From: Mytilus galloprovincialis
Lineage: Eukaryota; Mollusca; Bivalvia; Mytilida; Mytilidae
Assembly (NCBI RefSeq): GCF_965363235.1
Contig: NC_134841.1
Span: 32,269,440-32,333,439, forward strand
DNA length: 64,000 bases
Direction: 5' to 3'
In this document: piece after piece, positions 45,101-58,009 of the stretch
How the letters are laid out: every line of letters starts with the position of its first letter
Numbering within the stretch: the stretch's first letter is position 1
Notes under the pieces: model-generated
Seen by the model: the letters and a program-made list of their open reading frames with translations, nothing else
Told to the model about the DNA's origin: nothing
The model's database searches: none
Position numbers and translations under genes: made by a program

Positions 45101-48100
45101 TTACAACTTTTTTTTTTAATATTTCCTATCTTTGGTAATAATGTTTTAAGTGAGGTCAATATATACAATTCAATTAAAGAACCTGAAAAAGTTGTCTTTC
45201 AATTGAGACTTTTTATTGACATTTAAATCTCATTGACTAAAGTTAATTTAGAGACTATTTTATAGGGCTATAGATTGACTATTATCTATTTAGAGATTAT
45301 TTTATAGGGCTATAGACTTGATCAACAATGCAATAAATTTACTGCTGATATAAGTGATTCATATGACCTTCACTGACCTTTATAGCTGTGTGAAACTGTG
45401 ATTCTGCGGCCTCCATACAATTCATTGACATTGCATATAAACCCTGAAAAACACAAATAATGTGTAAATAAAAATTGTCAATACATCCAAACTTAAAATA
45501 GATTTTAATTTATCACTTATTTTGTTTTCTAATTCATGAACAAAAAGAGAATTTTGGATGTGGTACAACTGAACTAAAACTATGAAGGGGAAAAACTTTT
45601 ATTACAGAATAAACAAATGGCTACATAGTAAAAAAGTAATTATCATAGTTGACATTATTAATCTTCTACAAATTGTTCAAGTTCTTTAGAAATTTAGAAG
45701 TAAAGAAGGTTTTGTCTCTCTGAACTAATATTCTTTGTTGGGATAAAAAAAGAAACTTTCTGTTTATCACAATAGGTAAGTTTATACATTATCTTGAACA
45801 AACTAACAAAAAGACATCATACATTTTTTTTTGAGAGATTATATGTTGCCATTGTGTTCTATCCAGCATGTATACAGTTGTCTTTGTTGTTTAGTTTGCT
45901 GCCTGACAATTGCCATGCATATATCATAAGAAAGATCATAGTAATGAAATTCAAATTGAAGTTACATTAAACACTATAAAGCCAGTTCTCTAATACATGT
46001 ATTATCCTCCTCCTTTTTTTAATATTCAGATTGACATATACTCCTTATGATATAAATTTGCTAATACATTGAAAAAAATTAACCACTGGTAACTTTCCCT
46101 TCAGATTTCATTTATCTCTAATTCTATTTACTTGTCTGAACTGTAAGTTATGTTCAGATTTACATATAAGTTCACACAAGATTACATTATTTAATATTTA
46201 CCAGTAATGAATGAATCTGTGCACCGTGAGTGGTGAATAATCTTGGTTGTTGCTGACAGACATGACAAACTTGAAATATCTGCAATTAATAATAAAAAAG
46301 AAATAATATGGCTATAACTTATGACATACCTTTAATTTGTTTAACCATTAAATATAAATGGGTAAGTCAGTGGCTATATCAAATATAAAAACATACTCTG
46401 AAACTTTTAACACAATACTGTAAATTCAGAAATTATTGTGAAGTTTTTATTAGTGTGAATTATGCGACTCAGTGAGTATAACTGCATCTATCTGCTATAT
46501 CTATCTGTATGCAGGTTTTTACTGAAATTGCAATAATTAATATCACATTTTTGTCTTTTTCAAAAATGGCTTTAATAAATGCATACATTATTTCTTAATT
46601 ATTGATTTGTATGTCATCCTTGAACATACATATATACATGCATTAAGTAATGTAAATATTAAAGAAAAGACGATTTAGTAAGCAAATGAGAATCTTTTTA
46701 TTTGTCTAAAAATGTACTAATTGTTGAATGCCGTACTGTGACCTACAGTTGTTAATTTCTGTGTCATTTTGTCTCTGGCTATCAAACTACTTCTTATTCT
46801 TATCTCAAGATTAAGAGGCATAATTTAAAAAGAAACAAGAATGTGTCCCTAGTACATGGATGCCCCATCTGCATTATCACTTTCTATGTTCAGTGGACCT
46901 GGAAAATTGGGTAAAAACTCTAATTTGGCATTAGATTTAAAAGGATAATATCAGAAGGAATATGTATACTAAGTTTCAAGTTGATTGGACTTCAACTTCA
47001 TCAAAAACTACCTCGACCAAAAACTTAAACCTGAAGCAGGACGGATGAACGGACGGACGAACAGACGAAAGAACTAACAGAGGAGCGAAAGAACAGACGA
47101 ACTGACAAACAGATGAACGGACGCACAGACCAGAAAACTTAATACTAATAAATGGGGCATAAAAAAATCAATGCAGTGTTTTGGTTAATTTTCCCTATTT
47201 TTGAGATAGACGAAGTTTAACTGCATTTCTAAGGTTGGAACGGTAAAAATAACAAGGCATGAAATTACCTGTTTTACAGTTTAGGGTTGTCTTGAAAATG
47301 CATGAACTATTTGCCACTTGACATTAAGAAACAGCAATCAAGCAACTATGTATTGACAACTTGAAATGTAACACTAGTATAAACAGGCTCTATAGTTACT
47401 TGACTTTTTTTTTCATTTAATAGGTCAATATGTGTCAGTCTCATATTTTTTTATTTTATACTTATATTGTCTTACCTCTTGTATGGCGACTGTCTTGTTA
47501 CCCATGATCAGTCGACACATTATTATATGTTCTAATAACATAAGTTGAAAGGAAGAGAGAATAGGGTGAGCATCCAACACTATAAAGTAAAATAAATATT
47601 AAACATAAGTTATCTTGTATAGTTTAGTTTAAACAGTATTTTATTCAAATAAATTGAATTAGATTGGACAACAGGCAGCCTATGTAAGCCCTCTCCACAA
47701 ATCATGTTGTATTTTGCTATAAACAAAAGATTTTCAATTAAATAATGTATGGGAAAACTCAACATTCACAAATTTCACAGAGAACAGTATTCACATCTTT
47801 ATCATATTATATGCAAAGGGGAGCAAGACAATAATTATAGAGATACTGAATACCAACAATGCAATCAAAATTTTAAATATGAACCTTTATCTGTCATTAC
47901 CCAAAATGAATTTATAATATCATTTCTATTTTGGTAGTCATGTTATGCATAGAATAAATAACTGGATTTTTTCCCCACGTAATCCACTGGATCTTTTTTA
48001 CTATGTAATCCAATCTATATCAACTTACTTTTGAGTTTTTCTATCTGCATGAGTGCTTTATCTGTGTATTTCTGTACCTTATCCATGTAACCAGCCTGCA

Positions 48101-51100
48101 TAGAATGCATTACTGTTACCTGTAAACACAATAATCATAATCCATGTAAAACATGATACATTCAGGTATAAATTTAAATCATCCATATATACATTTCAAT
48201 AAAAGCAATACAAATTATCAACTAATTTTATTTATAATCTTAACCATTGAACTTCGTCATGTACAAAATCACCAAAAAACAGTAAATTTTGTAAATAATT
48301 TAAAGGAAAACAACTCTTTAAGGATGTACACCTCTGACATGTCTGAAAAATTTCTAGAATTAAACTTTTTGTCTTAACCTGATTTTTGGATTTATAAGAC
48401 TGTAAAAAAAAAAATTGGTGAAGAAAAAATTATATGGTGGTGCATTTTTTTTTTGATACGGACATTAGAAAATTTGATGATTTTCCCATTTTTCAACATG
48501 TTTTGGCTATTATCGTGCAAAAAATAACAGTTCCACAATTAAACTTTTTTTCTTACTTACAATAAAGATGAAGTGGAGCAATCTGCATAAAGTTTACTTG
48601 AAAAACGTATAGGTAGGTGTTAATATAAGAAAGTCTTATCATGTTTTGATGCTTTTTTAGTGTAAAATTTACCATGCTGTCAATTTTGTGATTTTTCTCA
48701 GTTTTAAGAACAAAATGCATAATATTTCAACTTTTTTGTTATAAATGATAGAAAAAATACATATCTAAGAAATTTGAAAAGACAAAAATTATATGGGATG
48801 TACATGATTTTTGTAAAATCATTTATTGTACCCCTCATCCATTTTCTCAAAATATTGGCTAAAAAGACTGACTTGACTAGTCGTAAAATTTGAAAACTGG
48901 ATTACTCAAAAACTGTTCATTGCAAATACATAATTTTTTCACAGAGTTATGATTATGATATTTTTAAAATTCATTGATATTTTCCCCTTGTATCACATGT
49001 TTTGGAAATAATTCAAGAACGAGTTTTCAACGAGACTGAAACGTCAGAAGAATACATCATTAATAGTATGATATCTCTGACCCTGTTGAGAATAACTAGC
49101 ATTTCAATATTAAGACTTTAACTACCACTTCCCATCAGATCAATAGGCTAACATGTAGAGCAGTCAAATTATGAATATCAGAGATATAAAATGATATATG
49201 TAACTACAGATATACAGTAATCATGGTAATGTAGAGGTACATTTCTGGCATTCATGTAAGTTAACAAGTATCTCTGTAGTATACAAATGTGTAGGAGTGG
49301 TTAGATCTATTTCTGACCTAAAATATTTCACAATTATTGTTGCTTTACCGATAAAACATAAATAAAAAGATTAAAGTTAAAGAAAGGAAACAAATTTTGA
49401 GACGTACGTACGGATGTATGGACAGAGGTACCTACATTTGTACAAGGGTAAAACTTAATGCCCCTTCCCTACAGCAGGGGGATAAAAATATCTATTTCAT
49501 TGCACTTTTCAGCTATTCATCCTTCCTCCTCTCCTCTCTTTGATTTTTAATTTCATGAATGTATGGTGCACCAGTAGATTAAGGCTAAAAGAATCTTACA
49601 TCAAACATCATAAGTACTCACCAAATATACCAATACACACATATGTTCTATGGGTAACCATTGGAATAAGTCTACTGGATTGGTGGAGTCAGGTTCTGTA
49701 ATGAAATATAGGTTGCGTTAATAATAATAATAGTTTTGATTATATCAAATTAGTGCAAAAAGAAAAAGAAATTTCTAGGTTACTATAGCAAAATGTTATT
49801 TTTTTTCTTACATATCTTTTAATGGATAATGGTAATATATAAAATAATCTAAAATACAGAATTAAAAAAAAAGATTGACTTGCAAGTTTCATGTTAAAGT
49901 TAACCTGCAAGGGTAAAAAAGGATGAGGTTTTGACAATTCTACAATAGCTTTTAAATTAAATAAATACATGTAATAGAGGGTATCATCTTTGTTTGTGAT
50001 GACAAATTTAAAGCCCACATTTCTCAATTGGTGTTATCTTGAAGCCAAAAACAGAGTTCTTGGGACTTTGATGGAGAGTTTTCTAATTGGCACTAATACC
50101 ACATCTTCTTATATTTACTAGCTTTAAAGCCCAAAATATATTTATACTTTGAAATGCATTTCTAGAGTAAACTTCTCAGACATTTTCAACAATTTTTTTA
50201 AAAGTATGTCTGTATGCCTATTCAAAGTATTTTTCACAATGCCTCATAACACATAAGAGTACCATGTAGCATTCTGAAAAGATTTCATAATATAATTGAA
50301 TGTATTTGAATTATGATAAATTAAGAGAAACAGTGCTTTATCAAATCCCAAAATGCTATTGGAAAATGCTTGGGAGAACACAGTATTCCTTTTTATTGAA
50401 AATATACATATTTCTCAAAATAATTAACAGTAAAAAAGTGGAGACATCTGCAAACAATATAAGTAGGCGGAGTTAAACCTGTGTGTATGTAAATTTGATG
50501 TATACAATTTTAAAACGGCCTTTTTATGCTGTTTTCAGATGTCAATCTTAATTACAATGCTTGAGCAAACATTGATACAAACACAGCAAAGCAAGCCAAA
50601 CAAACCTTTGTCTTGCTAGCATTAAGAAAAGGCTGTAAAGCATGAAATGTTCGTACCTTCATCTGTATGTAACTGTGTAATTGTCTGTATAATCTGTTGT
50701 AAATTCTTCAATGCTGGTTTTACACTTTTAACCTAAAATGATTTAAATTTGTAGCAATTTGTTTCATTATTTAAACACTGTAATTAATATAATTGATATA
50801 AACATGCACCAACAAAATGTTTGTTTAAGGTTAAGCTTAAATGGACAGCTTAACTATAGAATTGTGTACAAGGATGAATTACATGTTTTTTTAGATTGAC
50901 TATGAAATTAACAACAAATGGAAAATGTAACAAAACAATGTGTGCACAGCTTGTTGAACAGATCTATATCTTGAAAAACTACCAAATTTTGTTTGATAAA
51001 TTAACAATTAACTTCACTTAAATTCTGTGACTTACTACATGCTCAGGTACCTAAGCTGTAACAAATAAAATGCCTTGCTGAGTCCTGCCTGATACAACCG

Positions 51101-54100
51101 CAGAGGGTGAATCCTGAACAGGATACAACCGCAGAGGGTGAATCCTGAACAGTTGGGGCAATTTTGGAAACAATATTCAAGCTTGATACTGTCTGAATTT
51201 GGATTGGGTTGTGATCATCTATTGCCCAATACTGTACAATTGAAGACTTCTTCTTGAATCTTCTCAAAATTCGAATTTTCAAAAAAAATATGAATCCCTT
51301 ACCCCCCCCCCCCCCCCCCAAATTTTTGAAACCCCCCTTGTAGCAATTATTCTCAAACTCAATCCCAGCCTTCCCTTTGTGATATGGAACCTTGTCATAC
51401 AATGTCAGAGAGATCCATACACTTACACACAAGTTATTGTCTGGAAACTAGATCAATACTTGTTTTTGGCCCTTAATTCATTCCATCCTGTTGGCCCTAT
51501 AACCCCTTAATTGAATCCCAATCTCCATTTGTGGTATTTAATATTGGGGCACAATTTCAGAGCAATCGAAATACTTATACAAAAGTTATTATCCTGAAAT
51601 CTACAGTTGTTAATTTTCGTGTCATTTGGTTTCTTGTGGAGAGTTGTCTCATTGGCATATCATACCACATCTTCTTATTTTTATATCTAATTTGGTTACA
51701 CATTTGTACTATAAGTTCCATAACTGTTTTTATTATCTTACCTGACCAGCCATTAGATAATGACAAACTTGTAATATAAGGAAGAAGACTTTAAGAGATT
51801 CTTTCTGTATTGTGGGTCCATTATAAGTGTCTATCAATGAAGATCTTACCTGACCGGCCATTAGATAATGACAAACTTGTAATATAAGGAAGAAGACTTT
51901 AAGAGATTCTTTCTGTATTGTGGGTCCATTATAAGTGTCTATCAATGAAGATCTTACCTGACCAGCCATTAGATAGTGACAAACTTGTAATATAAGGAAG
52001 AAGACTTTAAGAGATTCTTTCTGTATTGTGGGTCCATTATAAGCGTCTATCAATGAAGATCTTACCTGACCAGCCATTAGATAATGACAAACTTGTAATA
52101 TAAGGAAGAAGACTTTAAGAAATTCTTTCTGTATTGTTGGTCCATTATAAGTGTCTATCAATGAAGATCTTACCTGACCAGCCATTAGATAATGACAAAC
52201 TTGTAATATAAGGAAGAAGACTTTAAGAGATTCTTTCTGTATTGTGGGTCCATTATAAGTGTCTATCAATGAACTGACTGTTGTTAGTGTTTCATGGACA
52301 TCACCAGTCTTCTTATCTATTAACAGTAGCTGTAAAAAAACAAGATATTAATCATTCTTAAATCCATATTTTGCAAAGCTATATTTTGGGGATTGATTGA
52401 TTTTTGGTGTTTTAACACCATTTTTAAGCACCTCTTTAGGGCTATTTTGTGGGCGGTCAGTTTTAATTGGTGGAGGAAGCTGAATTGCCCAGAGAAAAAC
52501 AGCAACTTCGATAGGAAAACTGACAATCCTAGTCAATTAAGATTGGAGTCGAGTGTACCCGCATGAACAGGGTTTGAACTCCCAACCTCAGTGTTGACTG
52601 ACTAGTGATTACAGTAGTAACTACTTAGACCACTTGGCCACTGAGGCCCGATATATTTTTTGGAAGCTTTTGCACAATATGATTTGTAAACAGCCACGAT
52701 TGAAGGAATGATTAAGTTACTAAAAGATTATGCTTACTTTCACATTGAATATGACATCTTTTTCACTTAAAAACTGCATTGGATTCAATTACCATGATTA
52801 CATGAGTATGTTAAACTCTTGACTACTCAATTAAATTCTATTTTGGTCATTTGACCCATCTTCAAGTTTTAACAGACACACAGTAAAATATTACCATTCC
52901 TCTGCTGAGCAGGAATAATAGTTTTGTATATTCTGATCTTGACTTCCCTGCCACTTCAATTCCTGTAGTCAATAGTCGTACAGCTGATGGGAAGTCTCTT
53001 TCTATGGCATGTAATTGCTGAAAAATTATAATAAAAAACTTTTTGGAATGTAAAATCATAAAATGATAAATTAACCTACCAAAAAGTATTAAATATTTCT
53101 GCACCTTATCATATTTATTACAATATGCTCATATAATCTAAGATATCTTAATGTCTTTTTTGTTATTCATGAGGAGAATAAGATGTTTAGTCATATCTAA
53201 ATGTCTTTTTTATTATGAGGAGAATTAGATGTTTAGTCATATTTAAATGTCTTTTTTGATATGAGGAGAATATGATGTTTAGTCATATATAAAGGTCTTT
53301 TTTGTTTATATGAGGAGAATAAGATATTTAGTCACATCTAAATGTTTCTTTTATCATGAAGAGAATAAGATGTTTAGTACTACTTAAGTGTCTTCCCTTA
53401 TTTGCCCTCACTCCCTCATGGCAAGAAGACATTTTCACAATGAATGTGTTACTTACAGACAGTTGGAAGAGTATTCAACAATGCCAGTATAGTGACTGCT
53501 GTGACAATGAATGTGTTACTTACAGACAGTTGGTATTCTACAATGCCAGTATGGTGACTGCTGTGACAATGAATGTGTTACTTATAGACAGTTGGAAGAG
53601 TATTCTACAATGTCAGTATGGTGACTGCTGTGACAATGAATGTGTTACTTACAGACAGTTGGTATTCTACAATGCCAATATGGTGACTGCTGTGACAATG
53701 AATGTGTTACTTACAGACAGTTGGAAGAGTATTCTACAATGCCAGTATGGTGACTGCTGTGACATATCCAGTGCAGTCTGTAACAATGGCTTAGCCAATT
53801 CATACTGGGTCTGAATCACAAATTGTAAAATATTACATCTACAAACATATCTAAATCATAGAAAAAAAAACCAAATATATAGTGACTATGCATGAGATAA
53901 AAAGAACCTAATCCTATAATTATATTTTAATCATTGTCCAATATGATGTAATTTATCAAACAACCAAGAAAATACACCTAAATAGCAATAACCTGTCCTA
54001 GTAAAGCAGTTTTTGCTCTTATTTCGACTCCTAGCCAATCTGTCTTTGATATTACTCCTAATTGATGTGTGGTTATTGAGAAGTAGCAAATACAAATTTC

Positions 54101-57042
54101 AAGGGCTTTGTTTTGACTTGCCTGAAGATCAAAATCAAACCCATAATCTTGAGACCACTGAGGCAGATCTTTGTAATGAAAAGATACAGTACATGTATAG
54201 ACTAAATTAGTAAATGTCTTACTTAAATCAAAATGAAATATTTAAATACAACTTTTCTAGACTTACTTGTTGTTCATATATCTGTGCTAAGACACTTGCT
54301 GACTCAAATTTAACATCATCTACATCTCTAGTCTGTTAAATATTGTTAAAGAAATTCATATTTCATGTATTGTTGGACTAAATTGTTGGAACTTGCGTAA
54401 AAGTCTGTCCAACTATAAGTCAGATGCCCTGTTCAACTTCAACATAATGCCCCTAAACATTCCAAATGGGGCATAAAAATATTCATTATGTGTAAAGTTA
54501 AAGCTACATGTATCTTTTTTCAAAATAGTCCTTGAATGAACTGAATTTTCTTAAAAGGTAAAAAAAATACAGTTTAAATGAAAATGAAGATATGTCACTG
54601 AACAACAATGCAATGAAGGCAGATTTAGACATCTGTGATGACATATTCAAGTAAAACAAGAAAGTAATGTGCATAAACATTATACATGTAAATCTAATCT
54701 TAAATAAGTATGTGTAAGGTAAGGAGGTTTAGAAACATATTGTATACATGTACTTTTGAAAACACATTCAATAAAAGCATTATTTTCTAGCGTACATACA
54801 AAATTGTAGTTTAATACTTTGAGTATCAGTACAATGTAGGTACATGTAACATTATTTGTATCCTTTAAATTGTTATCATTTACAAGATTTATAGAATAAC
54901 TAATCAAATTAAATAGAAAAAAATCATATCATTCCTACAGTCCATTTTTCCAGATTACACATGGATTATGGCTGAGATAAGTTATGTTCAAGTGCATTTT
55001 TCCAATTCAAGTCTCAAGTGTTAACATAGTTAAGTTGTTACAATTCAATATAGGGGCTAAATTGCTTTTTTTCAGATAATTATCACACTGGCTTTTTCAT
55101 ATCACTCTACACAATGTTCACAGTCACTGATTATGCACAAAAACATGTACATTTAAATTAAAATCTAGATTTCTTACTTGTGAATTCATTGTACATTTTG
55201 TACCTATATCAGTCAGAGATATAACTCTATAGGGTTATTACAGAAAATAACTTGCGTGTGTTATTGCAGATACTTTCATGAGTTGTCTACTCTTTATTTC
55301 TTAAATTTTCTAAATCTGTAATAACATATGTTTGTTATTTGTAAAATATTTTAATTTATAATGGGTTCTAGGGAACTCTTGAGACTTTGCGCAGAAACTA
55401 AATGCATAGGCTTGATAACTAATTTGTTAATTAAATTAATACATTTTTGATTAACCATGATAAATCAATGAGACGGAGGCTTTTAAGGGATAAACTTAGC
55501 TGTAATAACAAGGCTCAGTTATTAAAGGAATGTAACTTATTATATGAGACACTTGGGAATTACTGGGAAGCTTGCGCAGAACCTCATTACATGCTCTGGT
55601 CATTATTTCTTACAATTAAATTAAAATACATTGTAATTAAGCATGATGTATGTTTGAGCAAATGCTTTGGAGTGATATAGAGAAACTGTGATAACAACCT
55701 TTAGTTATTACAGGCATATTTGTTATGTAATAACATAGGTGTACTATGCAAAATTGGCAAACTATGAACTGTTATATCTTTCTATAGTTAAGTTTACATA
55801 AGGACAATAGTAATACCAATAGAACTTGTATACATTTTAACTAAACTAATGATGTATATTGTCCCTTTGAAACATGTAACATACATATGTTATCACAGTT
55901 CTTTGATTTTTTAGTCCACAATAACAAATGTATGTTATTTTTCTGTAATAACCCTATAGAGTTATATTCCTGACTGTATATCATGAAAATATAAGAAAGG
56001 ATACATTGCACGCTAATTCCCACTGAAATGAAAGAAAAACTCAATAAGTACATGAACATGTATATGCATATCAATTTTCAATAAATATATCATCTTATTA
56101 AAAGTAGGATTCATATACATATTCATATGATATTTGGGGAGGTGAGATAAAATACTTTGTCTTTGATAATTTGTCAATGAATAGATTTAAATATTAAATT
56201 TGATACAATTTGTATACAATTATTGAATTAATCAGAAATACATACAATCAACATATTTGTTTTGCATTCATTTTTTGTACATAAATTAGGTTGTTAGTTT
56301 TCTCGTTTGAATTGTTTTACATTGTCATTTCAGGGCCTTATATATAGCTGATTATGTGGTGTAGGATTTGCTCGTTGTGGAAGGCCGTACGGTGACCTAT
56401 AGCTGTTAATTTCTGTGTCATTTTGGTCTCTTGTGGAGAGTTGTCTCATTGGCAATCATACCACATCTTCTTGTTTTATAAATCAAAGCCTTATGTGGAT
56501 GTATTTAATACCAGACTGCATCATTATACATGTAGAAACTTTCTTGTTGCTTTTCATTGCTAATTAATGTGTTTATAATAATTTATCAGCTTTTAATGGT
56601 ATTACATTAACCTGTCAAAGCACAGCTGTGTTAACATAACCTCATACAGAGTGGTGTCAAGCACATGAAATGAATTTGACCTGTAAAGTCGCTGTAACTG
56701 TTAGGTTAAATTGACAGAAGTGAATGTTTTAACTATTCAATAGTTTAAATAAATGGAAAAATGTATATACGTTATGGTCCTTTTGTTCAACTTAAGATAT
56801 ATTTTGTTTACCGCCTTTTCCAGGTTTGAAATTGCCAAATCTGTATTTTTTGTATGTGCAATTAAGATATTGCCCAATTGTACGCGTGTCCGGGTTTCTA
56901 TTTTCGGTGCTAACTGTAGTGTGAGAATACTTTGTAAACAATGTATACAAAGTTTTATATTTGGGGGGTTTGATGTCCTGAAATTCTCTGCTAAACCTAG
57001 AAGAGCAACATAGCAAGCTTCTGTGTTCGCACTTGACGCCAT
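39125..57042 (-). CDS. MAU2: MAU2 chromatid cohesion factor (SCC4), cohesin loader subunit
   Basis: Eighteen exons assembled by matching to the MAU2 family and by GT-AG sites, in order: 57042-56812, 56022-56005, 54332-54267, 54121-53993, 53017-52895, 52329-52174, 50732-50657, 49695-49622, 48119-48029, 47579-47476, 46279-46202, 45443-45378, 44624-44497, 43438-43361, 41925-41814, 40756-40666, 39871-39744, 39166-39125. All phases agree. The product is 596 residues (human about 613). The start [20 protein letters not shown] fits the family N-terminus; in-frame upstream Met codons exist (57102 and 57048). Strong matches include [63 protein letters not shown] and [12 protein letters not shown]. The family forms a TPR superhelix that wraps the N-terminus of NIPBL and loads cohesin on chromatin. 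Exon 4 is the least conserved. The C-terminus (CPFHLNTT) is shorter than in human. Exon 6 lies in a tandem array (separate entry). Confidence 0.95.
40483..40655 (+). repeat. Family A short form in MAU2 intron 16
   Basis: Shares 'agggccttttatagctgact', 'cagtgacctatag' and 'ataccacatcttctt' with 56281-56475. It ends 11 bp before the donor side of exon 16 (40666). Confidence 0.7.
41160..41323. repeat. 35-bp minisatellite, about 4.7 copies, MAU2 intron 15
   Basis: Unit 'ataatgacaccttttgacac' plus 'caccccctttactcc', almost identical between copies. Confidence 0.9.
46834..47163 (+). repeat. Dispersed repeat, family E, near full length
   Basis: It begins 'aacaagaatgtgtccctag', contains 'tctatgttcagtggacc' and 'gattggacttcaacttcatc', then a GGACGAACA-type short-tandem stretch, and ends 'aatggggcata'. 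Fragments lie at 36110-36300, and two separated halves at 61292-61370 and 63125-63225. Confidence 0.7.
48300..49500. other. Large MAU2 intron 8, no exon
   Basis: Long AT-rich intron between exons 8 and 9. No exon is needed here: the flanking exons join in phase and match the family without a gap. Confidence 0.6.
51301..51319. repeat. Homopolymer of 18 C in MAU2 intron 6
   Basis: C run at 51302-51319, read as G on the MAU2 transcript strand. It sits between the exon 6 array and exon 7. Such runs are also prone to sequencing-length error. Confidence 0.9.
51742..52269 (-). repeat. MAU2: Five-copy 108-bp exon/5'-splice-site tandem array in MAU2
   Basis: Exon 6 proper is 52329-52174. Its last 100 nt plus the first 8 nt of the intron are repeated so that CAG|GTAAGA recurs with the last exon base at 52174, 52066, 51958, 51850 and 51742, exactly 108 apart. 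The frame stays open through all copies. Each adds [20 protein letters not shown] plus the following [16 protein letters not shown]; only S-to-F and T-to-A changes distinguish copies. After the fifth copy the sequence leaves the unit (GTAAGATAATA). Use of the first donor gives the family-length protein; later donors give +36, +72, +108 or +144 residues. The open frame is therefore exon plus duplicated exon, not a separate gene. Confidence 0.9.
53150..53387. repeat. Degenerate ~50-bp tandem repeat, five copies, MAU2 intron 4
   Basis: Core 'atgaggagaataagatgttt' followed by 'agtcatatctaaatgtcttt'. Copies vary in length and base content. Confidence 0.85.
53437..53765. repeat. Alternating 63/57-bp minisatellite, MAU2 intron 4
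   Basis: Five units sharing 'gaatgtgttacttacagaca' and 'gccagtatggtgactgctgt'. Units alternate with and without the six bases AAGAGT (long, short, long, short, long), so the array grew by copying a long+short dimer. The 152-codon + strand ORF here is produced by the array and lies antisense in an intron. Confidence 0.9.
55210..55976. mobile_element. CAGTCAG-ended element with 5-bp TSD, copy 2
   Basis: 767 bp, uninterrupted. The ends CAGTCAGAGATATAACTC and GAGTTATATTCCTGACTG are inverted over about 60 bp. TATAT lies on both sides (55205-55209 and 55977-55981). It lies in MAU2 intron 2. More than ten GTTATT/AATAAC motifs in both orientations. A 77-codon ORF inside is not a gene. Confidence 0.85.
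56005..56022 (-). CDS. MAU2: 18-nt microexon of MAU2 (exon 2)
   Basis: Between exon 1 (ending LEKA) and exon 3 (starting [10 protein letters not shown]) the family needs six more residues. On the - strand TTTCATTTCAG|TGG...AAT|GTATCC gives exactly six codons, WELACN. The joined [20 protein letters not shown] has the same length as human LEKAWLISQQIPQFEDVKFE. Both ends are phase 0. Skipping would keep frame and remove six residues of an early TPR helix. Found by length and splice-site logic, so slightly less certain than the other exons. Confidence 0.8.
56281..56475 (+). repeat. Family A short form in MAU2 intron 1
   Basis: Contains 'ttgttagttttctcgtttga', 'ggaaggccgtacggtgacct' and 'gagttgtctcattggcaatc'. 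It serves as a good reference copy of the short form. Confidence 0.8.
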
Positions 57043-58009
57043 TTTCATAATAAATATACAGGTGCCTCGGGACTTTTCCTCTTCTCGAAAGGAAAGCGAC
57101 AAAGAAATATTTTAATATACTAAACATAACTGTAGTGGGCCATGATCAATTTTCCGGAAAACCATTGCTGATTTAAACAAAGACCTCCATTTAGCATACA
57201 TGATTTGCAGTTTATATACTAAATCGATTCCTCTCAAATAAATAGTTGATACTAAAATTAAGATTTAAAACTATCAATTAAGATATGATACAAATACAAA
57301 TACAAATATAAAATATAAATACAATAACTATAGTCATTATAATGATATAAACACATTTATATCATATGATTACAGTGACTATTCCTTATATTCAGAATTT
57401 CTGATATGTAAGAGAAGACAGCCTAGGCAGATAAGAAATCATGGGCCATCATATTGATTCGGAGTGCATTAAACAATAAATAATGTTTTATCTAAAAAAT
57501 ATATATAAAAACAGAGTCTCTTATTTTGAAATCGTATACCAAACTATTAAAGAAGACAAGACAAAAATTATGAATATTACTTAAACGTCCGGTTAAGGGA
57601 GAATCTAATTCAGCATTCAGTTCCAGACCTGACTGTATAGGCTGTATATAAGACTTTTAGAAATTAAAAAAAAATACTATCGACTAACTGGAGCTGGATG
57701 ATAGGTATTACTGTTTCTTTTACACCACTCATTTCATACTAACATTTTTTCACTTGAGCAAATTGTTAAAATATTTTACCAGTTGATCAGTTTGTGGGAG
57801 AAGAGTAATGAATTCGAACTGCAATTTGGTAAACTATTTTAGCCATCCATTATGTGATACCACAAAGGTTACCGTGACTGGATAAGCACATTAATAGGAT
57901 GTATAATCTTTGATGTATAATCTTTAATATGATACCAAATCATTGAATTATACGGGTGCTATCTTTTTATAATGGCAGTTGCTTCTAATTCGTTGTTCGT
58001 TGGATACTA
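57043..58009. other. MAU2 5' flank
   Basis: The 5' UTR and promoter of MAU2 are expected at its left end; no clear core promoter element was identified. The rest is AT-rich without a gene. Confidence 0.5.

Noticed and set aside
51733-52269. 178-codon ORF made of near-identical 36-residue repeats, as an independent gene
   Set aside because: Its first copy is MAU2 exon 6, matching the family and joining neighbouring exons in phase. The rest is tandem duplication of that exon end and donor.
53356-53814. 152-codon cysteine-rich repeat ORF on the + strand
   Set aside because: It is generated by the intronic minisatellite, antisense to MAU2, with no signal peptide or domain.
55210-55976. Tc1/mariner element because of TA-rich flanks
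   Set aside because: The base pairs next to the ends do not give a TA duplication on both sides, whereas 5-bp duplications fit both copies.
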